64,000 nucleotides of DNA from Candidatus Bathyarchaeota archaeon A05DMB-2 (GCA_018475625.1 JAAKEZ010000011.1:1-64000), one strand, 5' to 3'. Positions 9,124 to 16,749 are shown, counted from the first letter of the stretch. The notes: generated by a model from the letters alone, not told the origin. Numbers and translations: made by a program.

Positions 9124-9262
9124 CTGAAACTGCTAAGCCAGCAGACATCGCCAAAGCATCCTAAGGCTAAACAAGTTTTAGGCAAAAGGGCAATAGTTGT
9201 TGTTGAACTGCGCCGTAAGCTGTGTTCAACAACTTCTAAACCGAAACGCTCCCAGCAATCCC
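9095..9262 (-). pseudogene. Relic of a second Myb/GcrA-like HTH gene
   Basis: Reading leftward from about 9250, one frame gives RFGLEVVEHSLRRSSTTT then LLPKT. This lines up with RLGLEVVGYSLKTTTSLKLPEQLP of the intact protein at 8480-8962. The similarity then moves to another frame (LDALAMSAGLAVSVEKIVDA) and stops at 9095-9097. No HTH head is present upstream. I read it as a truncated, frameshifted duplicate. The match is short, so this is tentative. Confidence 0.4.
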
Positions 9263-9519
9263 CATAATGTACGTAGTAAAACTTAAAATCTGTGAAAAGG
9301 CGCTCTCAACTCCATTTCGCTCTCTGATTAACAGTTTTTCAGGGTTCAAAACGGCTAGGCATTTGGCTTCGTAAATTTCTACCACCCCTTTCGGCTGAGA
9401 AACCTCAATAATAGCGTAAATTTACCTCAACCATGCGAGCCCATCAGTCATAGTTTTCACTAAGAAAATGCTGTTACAATACATATCAAGGAAAGCCTCC
9501 GAACACCTTAACCACGATT
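9263..9519. other. Gene-free spacer carrying one copy of the 12-bp motif
   Basis: No coding frame is convincing. The notable content is ATGTACGTAGTA at 9267-9278; the match to the copy at 16631 extends by AAACT, giving a shared 17-mer. The rest is unremarkable AT-rich sequence downstream of the winged-helix gene at 9520. Confidence 0.45.
9267..9278 (+). repeat. 12-bp motif ATGTACGTAGTA, copy 1
   Basis: Exact copy in intergenic DNA of the integrated element. With the flanking AAACT it shares 17 bases with the copy at 16631. See the finding on the dispersed motif. Confidence 0.8.
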
Positions 9520-10215
9520 CTATCGAGGTACTACCGTTAAAACAGGCACTGATCTATCTCTTGGTTCGTGGTTCCCCCCAAGAAACCTCAATGCCTCAGG
9601 AGGCCACAAAACAACGTCCACTCCATCATCTGTCAGCGTAGGTAAAAGCTTTTGGTGCATCCTTAAGAAACGTTTAGCCTCTTCAACGATAACTTTGTCA
9701 TCAGCGTATCTCTCATAGTCAAATTCCTCTGACTTGCCATCCTCACCAACTTTCCCTGTTCGCATTCTTTCAGCGCAAATCAAAACCTCGCCAAGCTTCT
9801 CTCTCGCATCACGAATAAGTTCTGATGTAGGATTAAACCAACCCGTCTGAGCCGCCAGCTTATAGGCAAGCTTCTCAGCCTCTGCGGGCGTAAAGCCCGT
9901 TTCAACTGCAACCTCATCAACAGTCGGCGGACGAAAAAGAAAACTCCTCAAACGCTCGATTGCCGCGATTATTCTTCCCGCATTAACATCCAGAAGGTAC
10001 TCTTGCCCAGGCAGCACGTACCAAGTTGTCCAGTTCCGATGCCCTTCAACCCGCTTAGAGACTACAACAACCTTACTTGCACTTTCAAGCTCATTAAGCG
10101 TCTTCTGCAGTTTCTTTTTCGACATAATTTTGGGACATAACTGATTAACAAGCCATTTCCTCTGCTTAGGTCCATCTTTAAGCAAATCTAAAACCGCTTG
10201 TTCATAATGCGACAC
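9520..10215 (-). CDS. Winged-helix DNA-binding protein of the integrated element
   Basis: A 231-aa protein whose first 75 residues read like a winged helix (YEQAVLDLLKDGPKQRKWLVNQL, then a recognition-type segment and a WTTWYVLPGQE wing). A second helical domain (about 80-120, RPPTVDEVAVETGFTPAEAEKLAYKLA) looks like another HTH. The C-terminal half is helical and acidic without known motifs. It is divergent from the replication operon across about 100 bp, so it may regulate that operon and itself. It is not assigned to a named family. Confidence 0.7.
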   Translation of the reverse strand: MSHYEQAVLDLLKDGPKQRKWLVNQLCPKIMSKKKLQKTLNELESASKVVVVSKRVEGHRNWTTWYVLPGQEYLLDVNAGRIIAAIERLRSFLFRPPTVDEVAVETGFTPAEAEKLAYKLAAQTGWFNPTSELIRDAREKLGEVLICAERMRTGKVGEDGKSEEFDYERYADDKVIVEEAKRFLRMHQKLLPTLTDDGVDVVLWPPEALRFLGGNHEPRDRSVPVLTVVPR

Positions 10216-10314
10216 GAATTATCCTCCGTACACTCGAGTTTCCACAGCGGAACCTTTGCAGTCTATTACCAACCTCCCCGCTCATAAGTATTGTTTAAAC
10301 AAAGGTGCAGAAAA

Positions 10315-10515
10315 ATGCCCCAACAAGAAAACAGAAAAATCATAAGAATTGGCAAAACAAGTCTTGGTGTAATCCTGCCGCGAGCTTGGCTCCGCTTTTT
10401 CTCATTGAGTGCCGGTGACGAAGTGGAAGTTGTCAGTAATGGTCACATAATCGTAAAGCCTGTATTGAAGGCAACAAGCCAAAGCTGCACAGTCACTCCC
10501 AAGGAATCGACATGA
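10315..10515 (+). CDS. AbrB/SpoVT-type DNA-binding protein
   Basis: A 66-residue swapped-hairpin AbrB-like protein: RKIIRIGKTSLGVILPRAWLRFFSLSAGDEVEVVSNGHIIVKP matches the MazE/SpoVT-AbrB pattern (residues 5-50). I chose ATG 10315 because an AGGTG ribosome-binding site lies 8 bp upstream; an in-frame TTG at 10291 lies within the promoter region. It is first in the rightward operon and overlaps the next gene by ATGA. Likely a transcriptional or copy-control regulator of the element. Confidence 0.75.
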   Translation: MPQQENRKIIRIGKTSLGVILPRAWLRFFSLSAGDEVEVVSNGHIIVKPVLKATSQSCTVTPKEST

Positions 10516-10859
10516 GCAAGCAAATTGACTTCCTGGTGAAACTGCGTGACGCGGCATTAATGATGGCTGACGCTGCAAACGAGTACATCGAAAGCATGGC
10601 ACCGCCTGAAGTCACAGCAAGCGACAAGGAAGACAAAAAGTATGATGCCAATAAGATAAAATGGGAAAAAACAACAGGCTTAAAGGGAGAATACGAACGC
10701 AGCGAAGACCTCAACAGCATGGACTTCAAAGCCATGCTCAAAGATTTAACAGCGCACCAAGGCAAGCTCACACGAGACGGCTACTTCTATTGGCTGTTCA
10801 AAAACGGAGCAACCATCGGCCGCAAGAAACAAAAAACAGAAGTGAGAGCCAGCCAATGA
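10512..10859 (+). CDS. Small protein of the replication operon, unknown function
   Basis: 115 residues, overlapping both neighbours by 4 bp (ATGA), which indicates translational coupling. It is helical and charged; residues 1-30 form an amphipathic helix (FLVKLRDAALMMADAANEYI). The C-terminus KLTRDGYFYWLFKNGATIGRKK resembles a small DNA-binding module. No family recognised. Its place directly before the replication protein suggests an accessory role in replication. Confidence 0.65.
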   Translation: MSKQIDFLVKLRDAALMMADAANEYIESMAPPEVTASDKEDKKYDANKIKWEKTTGLKGEYERSEDLNSMDFKAMLKDLTAHQGKLTRDGYFYWLFKNGATIGRKKQKTEVRASQ

Positions 10860-13408
10860 CGAACCTCAAAAACTCAGCTCAAGAATATTTCGCCAAAGGC
10901 TTAAACATCGCTACCGTTAAGCACAAAAAGCCTCTCGTTGAATGGGCACACTGGCAAAAACAAAGGCAGACACGCGAAGAATTTGAAAACCAGCCTTGGG
11001 ACGGCGCAGATGGCTTCGCCATCATCTGCGGCACCAAACTCGAAAACGGCTTATACACAGCAGCAATCGACTTTGACGTAAAAAACGTCGGCGAAGAAGC
11101 ACAATCCAAAGGCAAACAAATCCTCAAACAACTGCTCACCACACAAATCGAGCAGACACCCAGCGGCGGCCAACACTGGATCTATCATACCCACATCAAA
11201 CCCAAGACAATGAGCGCATATCACAACGAATGCGGCTTAGAGCTGCTGGGCGAAGGAAAACTCTGCATCATGGCGCCTTCAGCAGGCTACACGCGACTAA
11301 ACGATAATATACCCACTATAGTCCACGACTTAGAAGAAGAACTATACAAAGCCATGCACGAAGCAGGATTCAAACCACAAACCGAAACAACAAAAGCAGC
11401 CGCATGGTTCGACAGAAAAGACCTAACAGGAAAACCATTCAAAGGCAAAAACCCGCCCTGCATAGATGCCTTGTACCGAGGCACCACAGAAGGCGAAAGA
11501 AACGAGCACGCCATACGCTTAGCCTCATTCTTAGCCAACTTCCGAAAGCTGCGGCCCGACAGAGTATTAGAGCAGATGAAGCGAATTAACAAACTCAACG
11601 AGCCCCCACTCGAAGAAACAGAGCTGCAAAATATAGTAAAAAGCGCTGTACGTGGAGGCTACGTTTACGGCTGCACCGACCCGCTTTTGAAGCGGAACTG
11701 CGTTCGAGACGACTGCCCAATCGCGCCAGCAAACATCGCCAAAATGCTTAGCAAAGAAGAAATCGAGCGAGCTGAAAACCTACTCAACAGCGGCAAACTC
11801 CTAGACTACGCTTTAGCATACGGCAAAAGAAGGCTAATAGGCGAAGACGACGTGTTACAATCGAATTTCATCATGTTCTGCAGCGGACGCACCAAATATC
11901 CCATCTCAGGCGTCATCAGCGGCTTCAGCGGAAGCGGCAAAAACGAAAGCATCAGAGCCATCAAACCCTTAATCCCGAAAGAATGGTTCTTCGAGTTCAC
12001 CACAAGCACGCCAGAAGCCATAAAATACCTGCCCGAAGACTTCGACGGCACACTTCTCATTTATGAGGCTCTTGGCGTAAAAGGCGACAGCGGAAGCCTA
12101 AGCCTACGCGCCATCGGTGAAGGCGAAAGCATCGAAACCATCTACCCCATACGCAACGAGCTCACGGGCAAAATGGAGATGGGCCGAGCCAAAACCAACG
12201 CTAAGAACTTTATCACCACAAGCAGCGACATAGACATAAACCCCGACCTCTACCGGCGCGTCCTGAAGCACACAATGAACCACTCCACACAGCTAACTAA
12301 GCGCATCATGGCGAAGAAACTCAGAGACGCCGCCTACCCAGAATCGCTAAAGAACACCTTAGGCCTACAAGAAGAACTGCCCTTTTCGGAAGAAGATTTT
12401 CAAAACGCGCTTAGACTGCTAAACTGGCAACTGGAAGCAATAGTGTTTCCGCCCAGCGAACTTTTACGCGTCATAGATTTAGCCGTCAAACGAGAGCAGG
12501 AAGTGGCGCTCAGAACCCACGTGGAAAAAATAACCAACTTCACCAAAGTAATCGCCTTGCTCAACCAAAGAAAACGCCTACACGCGACGGTAGGCAAAAA
12601 CCAATACATCATCGCGGAGTCCACAGACTTTCTCAAGGCGCTGGAAATACTACGTACATCCATAACGGAAACAGTCTCACGCATCGAAAAAAGACAAGAA
12701 GAAGCCCTATCGCTTTTCACAACCCCAGACGTGACGCTCAACACCAGTGATGTGGCTTCAAAACTGAAAGTATCCACAAAAACCGCAAGTCGCATGCTTA
12801 AGACGCTGACGCAGGCAGGATACCTCAAAGAAGAGAAGCAGGGCAGAGCAAACCAATACCAGTTACTGCAAAAGAAGCCAGACGAACTGGACCTTTTGAA
12901 AATGTCCAAGTCATTAAGCCTCTTTCACCAAAACAGCCTCAGAAACTGGCTGAACACTGTCTGGACAAATGGACACGCAAAAGGCTTAGTGTTACAGTTC
13001 GTTTGCCCCGCAAAAAACGGACATGACGCAATCGATACTGATTCACCAGCTCAACTGCTGGAACATTTAACATCGCCTCCGCTACTTGGCACTTCCACAT
13101 GTCCAGTTGTCCGCATGCCATCTGAGCCTAATTCTGGCTTAGAAACCAAAGAAGAGCTCAGCGACTTGGACAAATCGGAAAGGTCCAGTTCCCATGAGGC
13201 TAAAACAGAAAACAATCAGAAAAAAAGCCTTTACAGTTTTGACGACTTTGTCAGCGTCCACTGGAGCGATTCTGGTTTTGGCTGGCACCAGTGCAGCGTC
13301 TGCGGCTACACCAAGCTAACGTGCTGCCAGGGTACCACTTTCAAGAATGAAACAGTGTGGCTTTGTGAAGATTGCCAGACAGCATGGGAGAGAAGAGTGC
13401 ATGACTGA
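10856..13408 (+). CDS. Prim-pol / AAA+ helicase replication protein
   Basis: An 850-aa replication initiator of archaeal plasmid/virus type. Residues 1-190 form a primase-polymerase domain with catalytic DFDVK near 72 and SGGQHWIYH near 102. Residues 230-290 form a PriCT-like helical domain ending in a Cys motif. The AAA+ ATPase core has Walker A GFSGSGKNES near 356 and a Walker B-like GTLLIYEALG near 400. A winged helix lies at about 628-656 (TSDVASKLKVSTKTASRML). A zinc-binding tail carries CSVCGY, CC and CEDC at about 812-841. The start is the ATG in the ATGA overlap at 10856; the longer frame upstream is the neighbour read out of frame. It probably synthesises primers and unwinds the element's origin. 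Confidence 0.85.
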   Translation: MTNLKNSAQEYFAKGLNIATVKHKKPLVEWAHWQKQRQTREEFENQPWDGADGFAIICGTKLENGLYTAAIDFDVKNVGEEAQSKGKQILKQLLTTQIEQTPSGGQHWIYHTHIKPKTMSAYHNECGLELLGEGKLCIMAPSAGYTRLNDNIPTIVHDLEEELYKAMHEAGFKPQTETTKAAAWFDRKDLTGKPFKGKNPPCIDALYRGTTEGERNEHAIRLASFLANFRKLRPDRVLEQMKRINKLNEPPLEETELQNIVKSAVRGGYVYGCTDPLLKRNCVRDDCPIAPANIAKMLSKEEIERAENLLNSGKLLDYALAYGKRRLIGEDDVLQSNFIMFCSGRTKYPISGVISGFSGSGKNESIRAIKPLIPKEWFFEFTTSTPEAIKYLPEDFDGTLLIYEALGVKGDSGSLSLRAIGEGESIETIYPIRNELTGKMEMGRAKTNAKNFITTSSDIDINPDLYRRVLKHTMNHSTQLTKRIMAKKLRDAAYPESLKNTLGLQEELPFSEEDFQNALRLLNWQLEAIVFPPSELLRVIDLAVKREQEVALRTHVEKITNFTKVIALLNQRKRLHATVGKNQYIIAESTDFLKALEILRTSITETVSRIEKRQEEALSLFTTPDVTLNTSDVASKLKVSTKTASRMLKTLTQAGYLKEEKQGRANQYQLLQKKPDELDLLKMSKSLSLFHQNSLRNWLNTVWTNGHAKGLVLQFVCPAKNGHDAIDTDSPAQLLEHLTSPPLLGTSTCPVVRMPSEPNSGLETKEELSDLDKSERSSSHEAKTENNQKKSLYSFDDFVSVHWSDSGFGWHQCSVCGYTKLTCCQGTTFKNETVWLCEDCQTAWERRVHD
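12648..12659 (-). repeat. 12-bp motif ATGTACGTAGTA, copy 2 (inside prim-pol gene)
   Basis: Exact reverse-complement copy, TACTACGTACAT, within the replication gene, where it is read as part of I-L-R-T-S. The codon phase differs from other coding copies, so conservation is at the DNA level. Confidence 0.75.
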
Positions 13409-13808
13409 AAGCAAAGTGAAAGTTTCTGAGGTGAGCACGTATTTGGAGCCTAATATCCAGAGTACGTCGAAAGGGGGAGGGGGTAGGCATCACAGAAGAC
13501 CCATAAGAAGCGTAGAGAGAAGAATCGCTCGGATAGCTAAAAGGCACGAGCTTAACACGCAGCGCGTTCGTTTCGAGCTGATTTTCGAGCTTAAATCTCT
13601 GTTAGAGATGGCTCAGCAGAGAGCTATAGACACTGTTTCGCCTGAAATGAAGCGTGACTGGATGAGGACGGCTGCCTACATAGGTCAAGTCATCAACAGC
13701 ATAAGCAAAACCTACGACGAAGCCAGCGTTGACGCTGAACTGAAGAAGCTGCAGCAGAAAGTTGAAGAGCTAAACCAGACAAGCGAGGAAGGAGCAACCC
13801 AAACATGA
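13401..13808 (+). CDS. Basic/coiled-coil protein of the replication operon
   Basis: 135 residues from ATG 13401, which overlaps the prim-pol stop by 8 bp and has GGGAG/GAGAAG upstream. The N-terminus is flexible and glycine/basic-rich (KGGGGRHHRRPIRSVERRIARIAKRHEL). The middle is helical (about 55-100) and the C-terminus SVDAELKKLQQKVEELNQTSEE is a coiled coil. This looks like a small DNA-binding oligomer, but no family was recognised. It overlaps the next gene by 4 bp. Confidence 0.65.
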   Translation: MTESKVKVSEVSTYLEPNIQSTSKGGGGRHHRRPIRSVERRIARIAKRHELNTQRVRFELIFELKSLLEMAQQRAIDTVSPEMKRDWMRTAAYIGQVINSISKTYDEASVDAELKKLQQKVEELNQTSEEGATQT

Positions 13809-13963
13809 CCACTGACTCGAGAAATCGCCTGCGTACAAAGCTAATTCATTTGATACGCCAAATCGCAAGGGAAGAAGCGTGGCAAGCGCTGGATGAACAT
13901 CTCAGCGACTACGTACATGAGGAGAAAACGGTTGAAGAGGTGGACGTTCAATGCGAAGAATAG
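13805..13963 (+). CDS. Tiny helical protein (52 aa) of the element operon
   Basis: The short ORF starts in an ATGA overlap with the preceding gene. It encodes MTTDSRNRLRTKLIHLIRQ and then an acidic second half (HEEKTVEEVDVQCEE). It overlaps the next small gene by 13 bp in another frame. Coupled overlaps on both sides support expression. Function unknown. An 11/12 match to the dispersed motif (13908-13918) lies inside it. Confidence 0.5.
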   Translation: MTTDSRNRLRTKLIHLIRQIAREEAWQALDEHLSDYVHEEKTVEEVDVQCEE

Positions 13964-14160
13964 ACAAACGACGCAACCACCAAGTCACGTCAGCAAGCCT
14001 AAACTTGAACGAAAACAAAGTGATTCAGATTAGCCCCTTCAGATACCTGATGCGTGGCAACTCCAAAGCCCGTGCAGATCCAGAATGCATGTTTACTCCG
14101 ACAAACCCTACCGATAAACGCCAAATAAGTGTCCGACGCAAGAGAGGTTTCTCAAGATAA
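13951..14160 (+). CDS. Small basic protein (69 aa) of the element operon
   Basis: Strongly basic, with Arg/Lys clusters at both ends (MRRIDKRRNHQ, VRRKRGFSR). It overlaps the previous gene by 13 bp and the integrase start by one base (TAATG). No family recognised. The charge suggests nucleic-acid binding, and its position just before the integrase raises the possibility of an excisionase-like role, which is only an inference. Confidence 0.5.
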   Translation: MRRIDKRRNHQVTSASLNLNENKVIQISPFRYLMRGNSKARADPECMFTPTNPTDKRQISVRRKRGFSR

Positions 14161-15524
14161 TGTCTGAAGCTGAGACGCCAAACGAGGTCGAGACCCCCGC
14201 CAATTCAAACATACCAAAGAGAGAGAAGAGTTTAGGATGCAGTCAAAAGGCAAAGAGCACAATGGTCTCGCCTACTGCGCCTCAGCACAAAAACGATACC
14301 ACACACATAACAGAACCTTCCAATGTACGTAGTAACAGCGCGATTTCTTGCCCAAAATGCGGTTCCAAAAAGGTCTGGCGAGACGCCAAACGCTACACCA
14401 AACTTGGCGACGAAATCCAAAGATGGTTCTGCCGTAACTGCGGTCGCCGATTCTCCGACCCTGAAGATGTCGCAAAAGCCCGAAACACGTTAGAACACAT
14501 TGAAAGGATTGAATCAAAGACATTAAAAAGCGCAGACGACATAGTGGCTAACTGCCAAATATGCGTCACGGAGACGAAAAACTTGGCAGCAGAACCTCAA
14601 AGAAACAGGTTTCTGCGGAGAAACGAGACACTGCAACTGCAGGCAAACGCTAACATCCCCGAGAAAGTGGTCAACTACATGCTTTGGCTGAAGAAACAAG
14701 GCTACGCAGAATCAACAATCTTCAACCGCGTAAAAATCATCAAATACCTCGCCAAAAACGCAAACATAGATGACGCCGAAGCCATCAAAGAATTAATCGC
14801 CAAAAAAGACTCATGGAGCCCAGGACGAAAAGAAATAATCGTCGAATGCTACAGCAACTACCTCATCTGCGTAGGCGGAACATGGAACCCACCCAGATAC
14901 AGAGCCATCGAAAAACTACCCTTCATCCCCACCGAAAGCGAAATCGACTACCTAATCGCCGCCTGCGGAAACAAAACAGGCACCTTCCTCCAACTGCTAA
15001 AAGAAACAGGCGCAAGATGCGGCGAAGCATGGCAACTGGAATGGACAGACATAGACACCGAACACAACACCGTACGCATCACACCAGAAAAACACAGCAA
15101 CCCAAGAATACTCAAAATCTCCCAGCGCCTAAAAGAACGCCTACTAGACCTGCCAAAAACTTCAAAATATGCCTTCGGCGGAACCAACCTAAAAACAACA
15201 ATGCGCCTCTTCGAACGCAGCAGAAAAATCGCAGCCACCAGAAGCAAAAACCCCAGACTAGAAAAAATCACCTTCCACACACTACGCCACTGGAAAGCAA
15301 CAATGGAATACCACAAAACCAAAGACATCCTCCACGTCATGCGCCTCTTAGGGCACAAAAACATCAAAAACACAATGCGCTATACCCAACTCGTAGACTT
15401 CGGCGAACAAGACTACACAGTCAAAGTCGCCTGGACACTCGAAGAATCCGTCAAGCTACTTGAAGCAGGATTCCAATACGTCTGCGACTACGAAAACGCC
15501 AAACTCTTCAGAAAACCAAAATAG
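14160..15524 (+). CDS. Tyrosine recombinase (integrase) with N-terminal zinc ribbon
   Basis: A 454-aa site-specific recombinase that should integrate and excise the element. Residues 64-98 form a transposase-like zinc ribbon (CPKCGSKKVWRD ... WFCRNCGRRFSD), an unusual fusion for an integrase. A SAM-like core-binding domain spans about 165-245. The catalytic domain has Arg in GARCGEAWQ (about 285), Lys in PEKHSNPR (about 309), HTLRHWK (373-379), LGHKNI (about 397) and the nucleophile Tyr in MRYTQL (about 408), so all catalytic positions are present. It is last in the element operon, and its stop is 34 bp from the encoded CCA end of tRNA-Ser, the presumed attachment site. Confidence 0.9.
   Translation: MSEAETPNEVETPANSNIPKREKSLGCSQKAKSTMVSPTAPQHKNDTTHITEPSNVRSNSAISCPKCGSKKVWRDAKRYTKLGDEIQRWFCRNCGRRFSDPEDVAKARNTLEHIERIESKTLKSADDIVANCQICVTETKNLAAEPQRNRFLRRNETLQLQANANIPEKVVNYMLWLKKQGYAESTIFNRVKIIKYLAKNANIDDAEAIKELIAKKDSWSPGRKEIIVECYSNYLICVGGTWNPPRYRAIEKLPFIPTESEIDYLIAACGNKTGTFLQLLKETGARCGEAWQLEWTDIDTEHNTVRITPEKHSNPRILKISQRLKERLLDLPKTSKYAFGGTNLKTTMRLFERSRKIAATRSKNPRLEKITFHTLRHWKATMEYHKTKDILHVMRLLGHKNIKNTMRYTQLVDFGEQDYTVKVAWTLEESVKLLEAGFQYVCDYENAKLFRKPK
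14323..14334 (+). repeat. 12-bp motif ATGTACGTAGTA, copy 3 (inside integrase gene)
   Basis: Exact copy near the 5' end of the integrase gene, read as N-V-R-S-N. It lies just before the zinc-ribbon coding segment. Confidence 0.75.
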
Positions 15525-15558
15525 CCGCTAGCCGGGGATTCGTCCAATTTCATGTTGA

Positions 15559-15685
15559 TGGCGCCGGGGAAGGGATTCGAACCCCTGCGAGCACAAAGCC
15601 CACTGGCTACCTCGCCGTCTTTTTGGCTCAGCCCTCTTTTATTTAGATCTCGAGGCCAGCGCGATAACCACTCCGCCACCCCGGC
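15559..15685 (-). tRNA. trnS: tRNA-Ser(CGA) with a 40-nt intron
   Basis: Type II (long variable arm) serine tRNA on the minus strand. The 5' acceptor GCCGGGG (15679-15685) pairs with CCCCGGC (15563-15569). G73 is at 15562 and CCA is encoded at 15559-15561. The T-loop TTCGAAT and a GGGC/GCTC variable-arm stem are visible. The anticodon stem CTGGC/GCCAG is interrupted after position 37 by 15609-15648. CTCG in the exon pairs with CGAG at the intron end, with 3-nt bulges AGA and GTA, resembling a bulge-helix-bulge splice site. Splicing gives the loop CTCGAGA, anticodon CGA. An upstream ACTCTTTTAG (15711-15720) is a candidate TATA element. Its 3' end faces the integrase gene. Confidence 0.9.
15609..15648 (-). 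other. tRNA-Ser intron (position 37/38)
   Basis: A 40-nt insert between nucleotides 37 and 38 of the tRNA, at the canonical archaeal position. Four-base-pair helix CTCG/CGAG flanked by bulges AGA and GTA; expected cuts fall after AG and after GT. The inner helix is weak by eye. Removal should need the archaeal splicing endonuclease. Confidence 0.75.
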
Positions 15686-15723
15686 TTGATTTAGAGATTT
15701 GCGTGCGGGTCTAAAAGAGTTTT

Positions 15724-16554
15724 TCATTTTGAAGTTAGAAGCGAAGGGTAAAGCCAGCGCTTTTTACTCTCCTTTTTCTTGGCGTCCCACCCGTTGAGTA
15801 TCCGTACTGCTTCGTTGGCGATTTTAATGGCGTTTTCCTCGCCCGCGCCCGACTTGAACTCGCCTGAAATGTGACTGTTAAAGACAGCCAAAACCGCGCC
15901 TGCCCGCAACCCATACAGATTTGCCAACGTGTAAAGGGTGGCGGTCTCCATTTCCAAGTTCAGCACACGCGCCTTCTGTAACGTAGGCACCAAGTTTGAC
16001 ATATCGCATGTTCCGCACACCGTGCTGGGGCGTCCTTGGCCTGCGTAAAAGTCGGCTGTTGTCGCCGTTACGCCCACATGGTAGTTTGGGATGCCTATGT
16101 TTTCGGCTGCTTCGATGAGCGCCAGCAAGACCTCATGGTTTGCTGCGGCTGGATACTCGGGAATGATGTAGCAGTTGCTTGTGTAATCTAGGCGCACGGC
16201 TGCGGAAGAGATTATCACGTCGCCGCAGTTGATACCGGGCTGTATGGCACCTGTGCTGCCTATCCGGATGAAAGTGTGTACGCCTATGTTTGCGGCTTCG
16301 TTGACAGCGATGGACATACATGCTGGACCTATTCCGCTGGACAAAGCGGATACAGGGACCCCCTTGTATGTGCCTGTGTAACTGTGAAATTCGCGGTTGC
16401 TGGAAACTTCTTTCGCCGTATCCCAAAAGCGGGCAATTTTTGGAACGCGGTCAGGGTCTCCTGGCACCAGAAGCCTCTCAGCCAAGTCGCCGCGTGCGCA
16501 AGCAATGTGATACTGTTTACCATGAGAAGATTCTGTGTGCACATGTTTCACCAC
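15724..16554 (-). CDS. udp: Uridine phosphorylase / nucleoside phosphorylase
   Basis: A cytosolic nucleoside phosphorylase (276 aa, PNP/UDP family), splitting uridine or a related nucleoside with phosphate to the base and ribose-1-phosphate for pyrimidine salvage. Visible motifs: VPGDPDRVPKIA near 30, NREFHSYTGTYKG near 53, SSGIGP near 72 and GSTGAIQPG near 98 (phosphate/ribose binding), and LNLEMETATLYTLA near 198, the Glu-Met-Glu ribose site. Family members with this EMETATLY pattern are mostly uridine phosphorylases, though exact base specificity cannot be read from sequence. The start is GTG with an AGGGTGGTG context. It is a lone leftward gene beside the tRNA-Ser. Confidence 0.85.
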   Translation of the reverse strand: MVKHVHTESSHGKQYHIACARGDLAERLLVPGDPDRVPKIARFWDTAKEVSSNREFHSYTGTYKGVPVSALSSGIGPACMSIAVNEAANIGVHTFIRIGSTGAIQPGINCGDVIISSAAVRLDYTSNCYIIPEYPAAANHEVLLALIEAAENIGIPNYHVGVTATTADFYAGQGRPSTVCGTCDMSNLVPTLQKARVLNLEMETATLYTLANLYGLRAGAVLAVFNSHISGEFKSGAGEENAIKIANEAVRILNGWDAKKKESKKRWLYPSLLTSK

Positions 16555-16630
16555 CCTTAAAGTATTGGCGACAAAGAATTTAACAATGACGCAGAAACCC
16601 GCCTCTAACCCCGTCCCAGTCTACAGTTGC

Positions 16631-16642
16631 ATGTACGTAGTA
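16631..16642 (+). repeat. 12-bp motif ATGTACGTAGTA, copy 4
   Basis: Exact intergenic copy outside the integrated element. The match to copy 1 at 9267 continues through AAACT, giving 17 identical bases. It lies 14 bp before the TATA-like TTTAAATA that precedes the structured element. Confidence 0.8.
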
Positions 16643-16655
16643 AAACTCTCCAGCC

Positions 16656-16663
16656 TTTAAATA
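16656..16663 (+). promoter_or_regulatory. TATA-like box before structured intergenic element
   Basis: TTTAAATA in the context CCTTTAAATAAGG. It sits about 23 bp before the outer stem of the structured element (16679), the spacing expected between an archaeal TATA box and a transcription start. Confidence 0.4.
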
Positions 16664-16678
16664 AGGGGGCTGCCTCGT

Positions 16679-16749
16679 GCAGACAACGCAGAAAGCCTAT
16701 TTGGCACCTAATAGTGGTTCTATGCAGGAACGATAGAGGGGAGGTCTGC
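16679..16749 (+). ncRNA. Putative structured RNA, copy A of a two-copy 50-nt element
   Basis: The core 16695-16744 matches 55723-55772 at 42 of 50 positions with no gaps. The outer stem GCAGAC/GTCTGC (16679-16684 with 16744-16749) encloses hairpin CTATT...AATAG and hairpin TCTAT...ATAGA. Conserved segments are GCCTATTTGGC, CCTAATAG and ATAGAGGGGAGG. A TATA-like box lies at the right distance upstream, favouring a plus-strand transcript. On the other strand it would lie in the region upstream of uridine phosphorylase. It is not a tRNA, RNase P or SRP RNA by any feature I know. Confidence 0.45.

Noticed and set aside
14813-15463. A 216-codon frame inside the integrase gene
   Set aside because: Same A+C-rich artefact: out-of-frame Arg/Gln/His-rich sequence over the catalytic domain, which itself has all recombinase residues.
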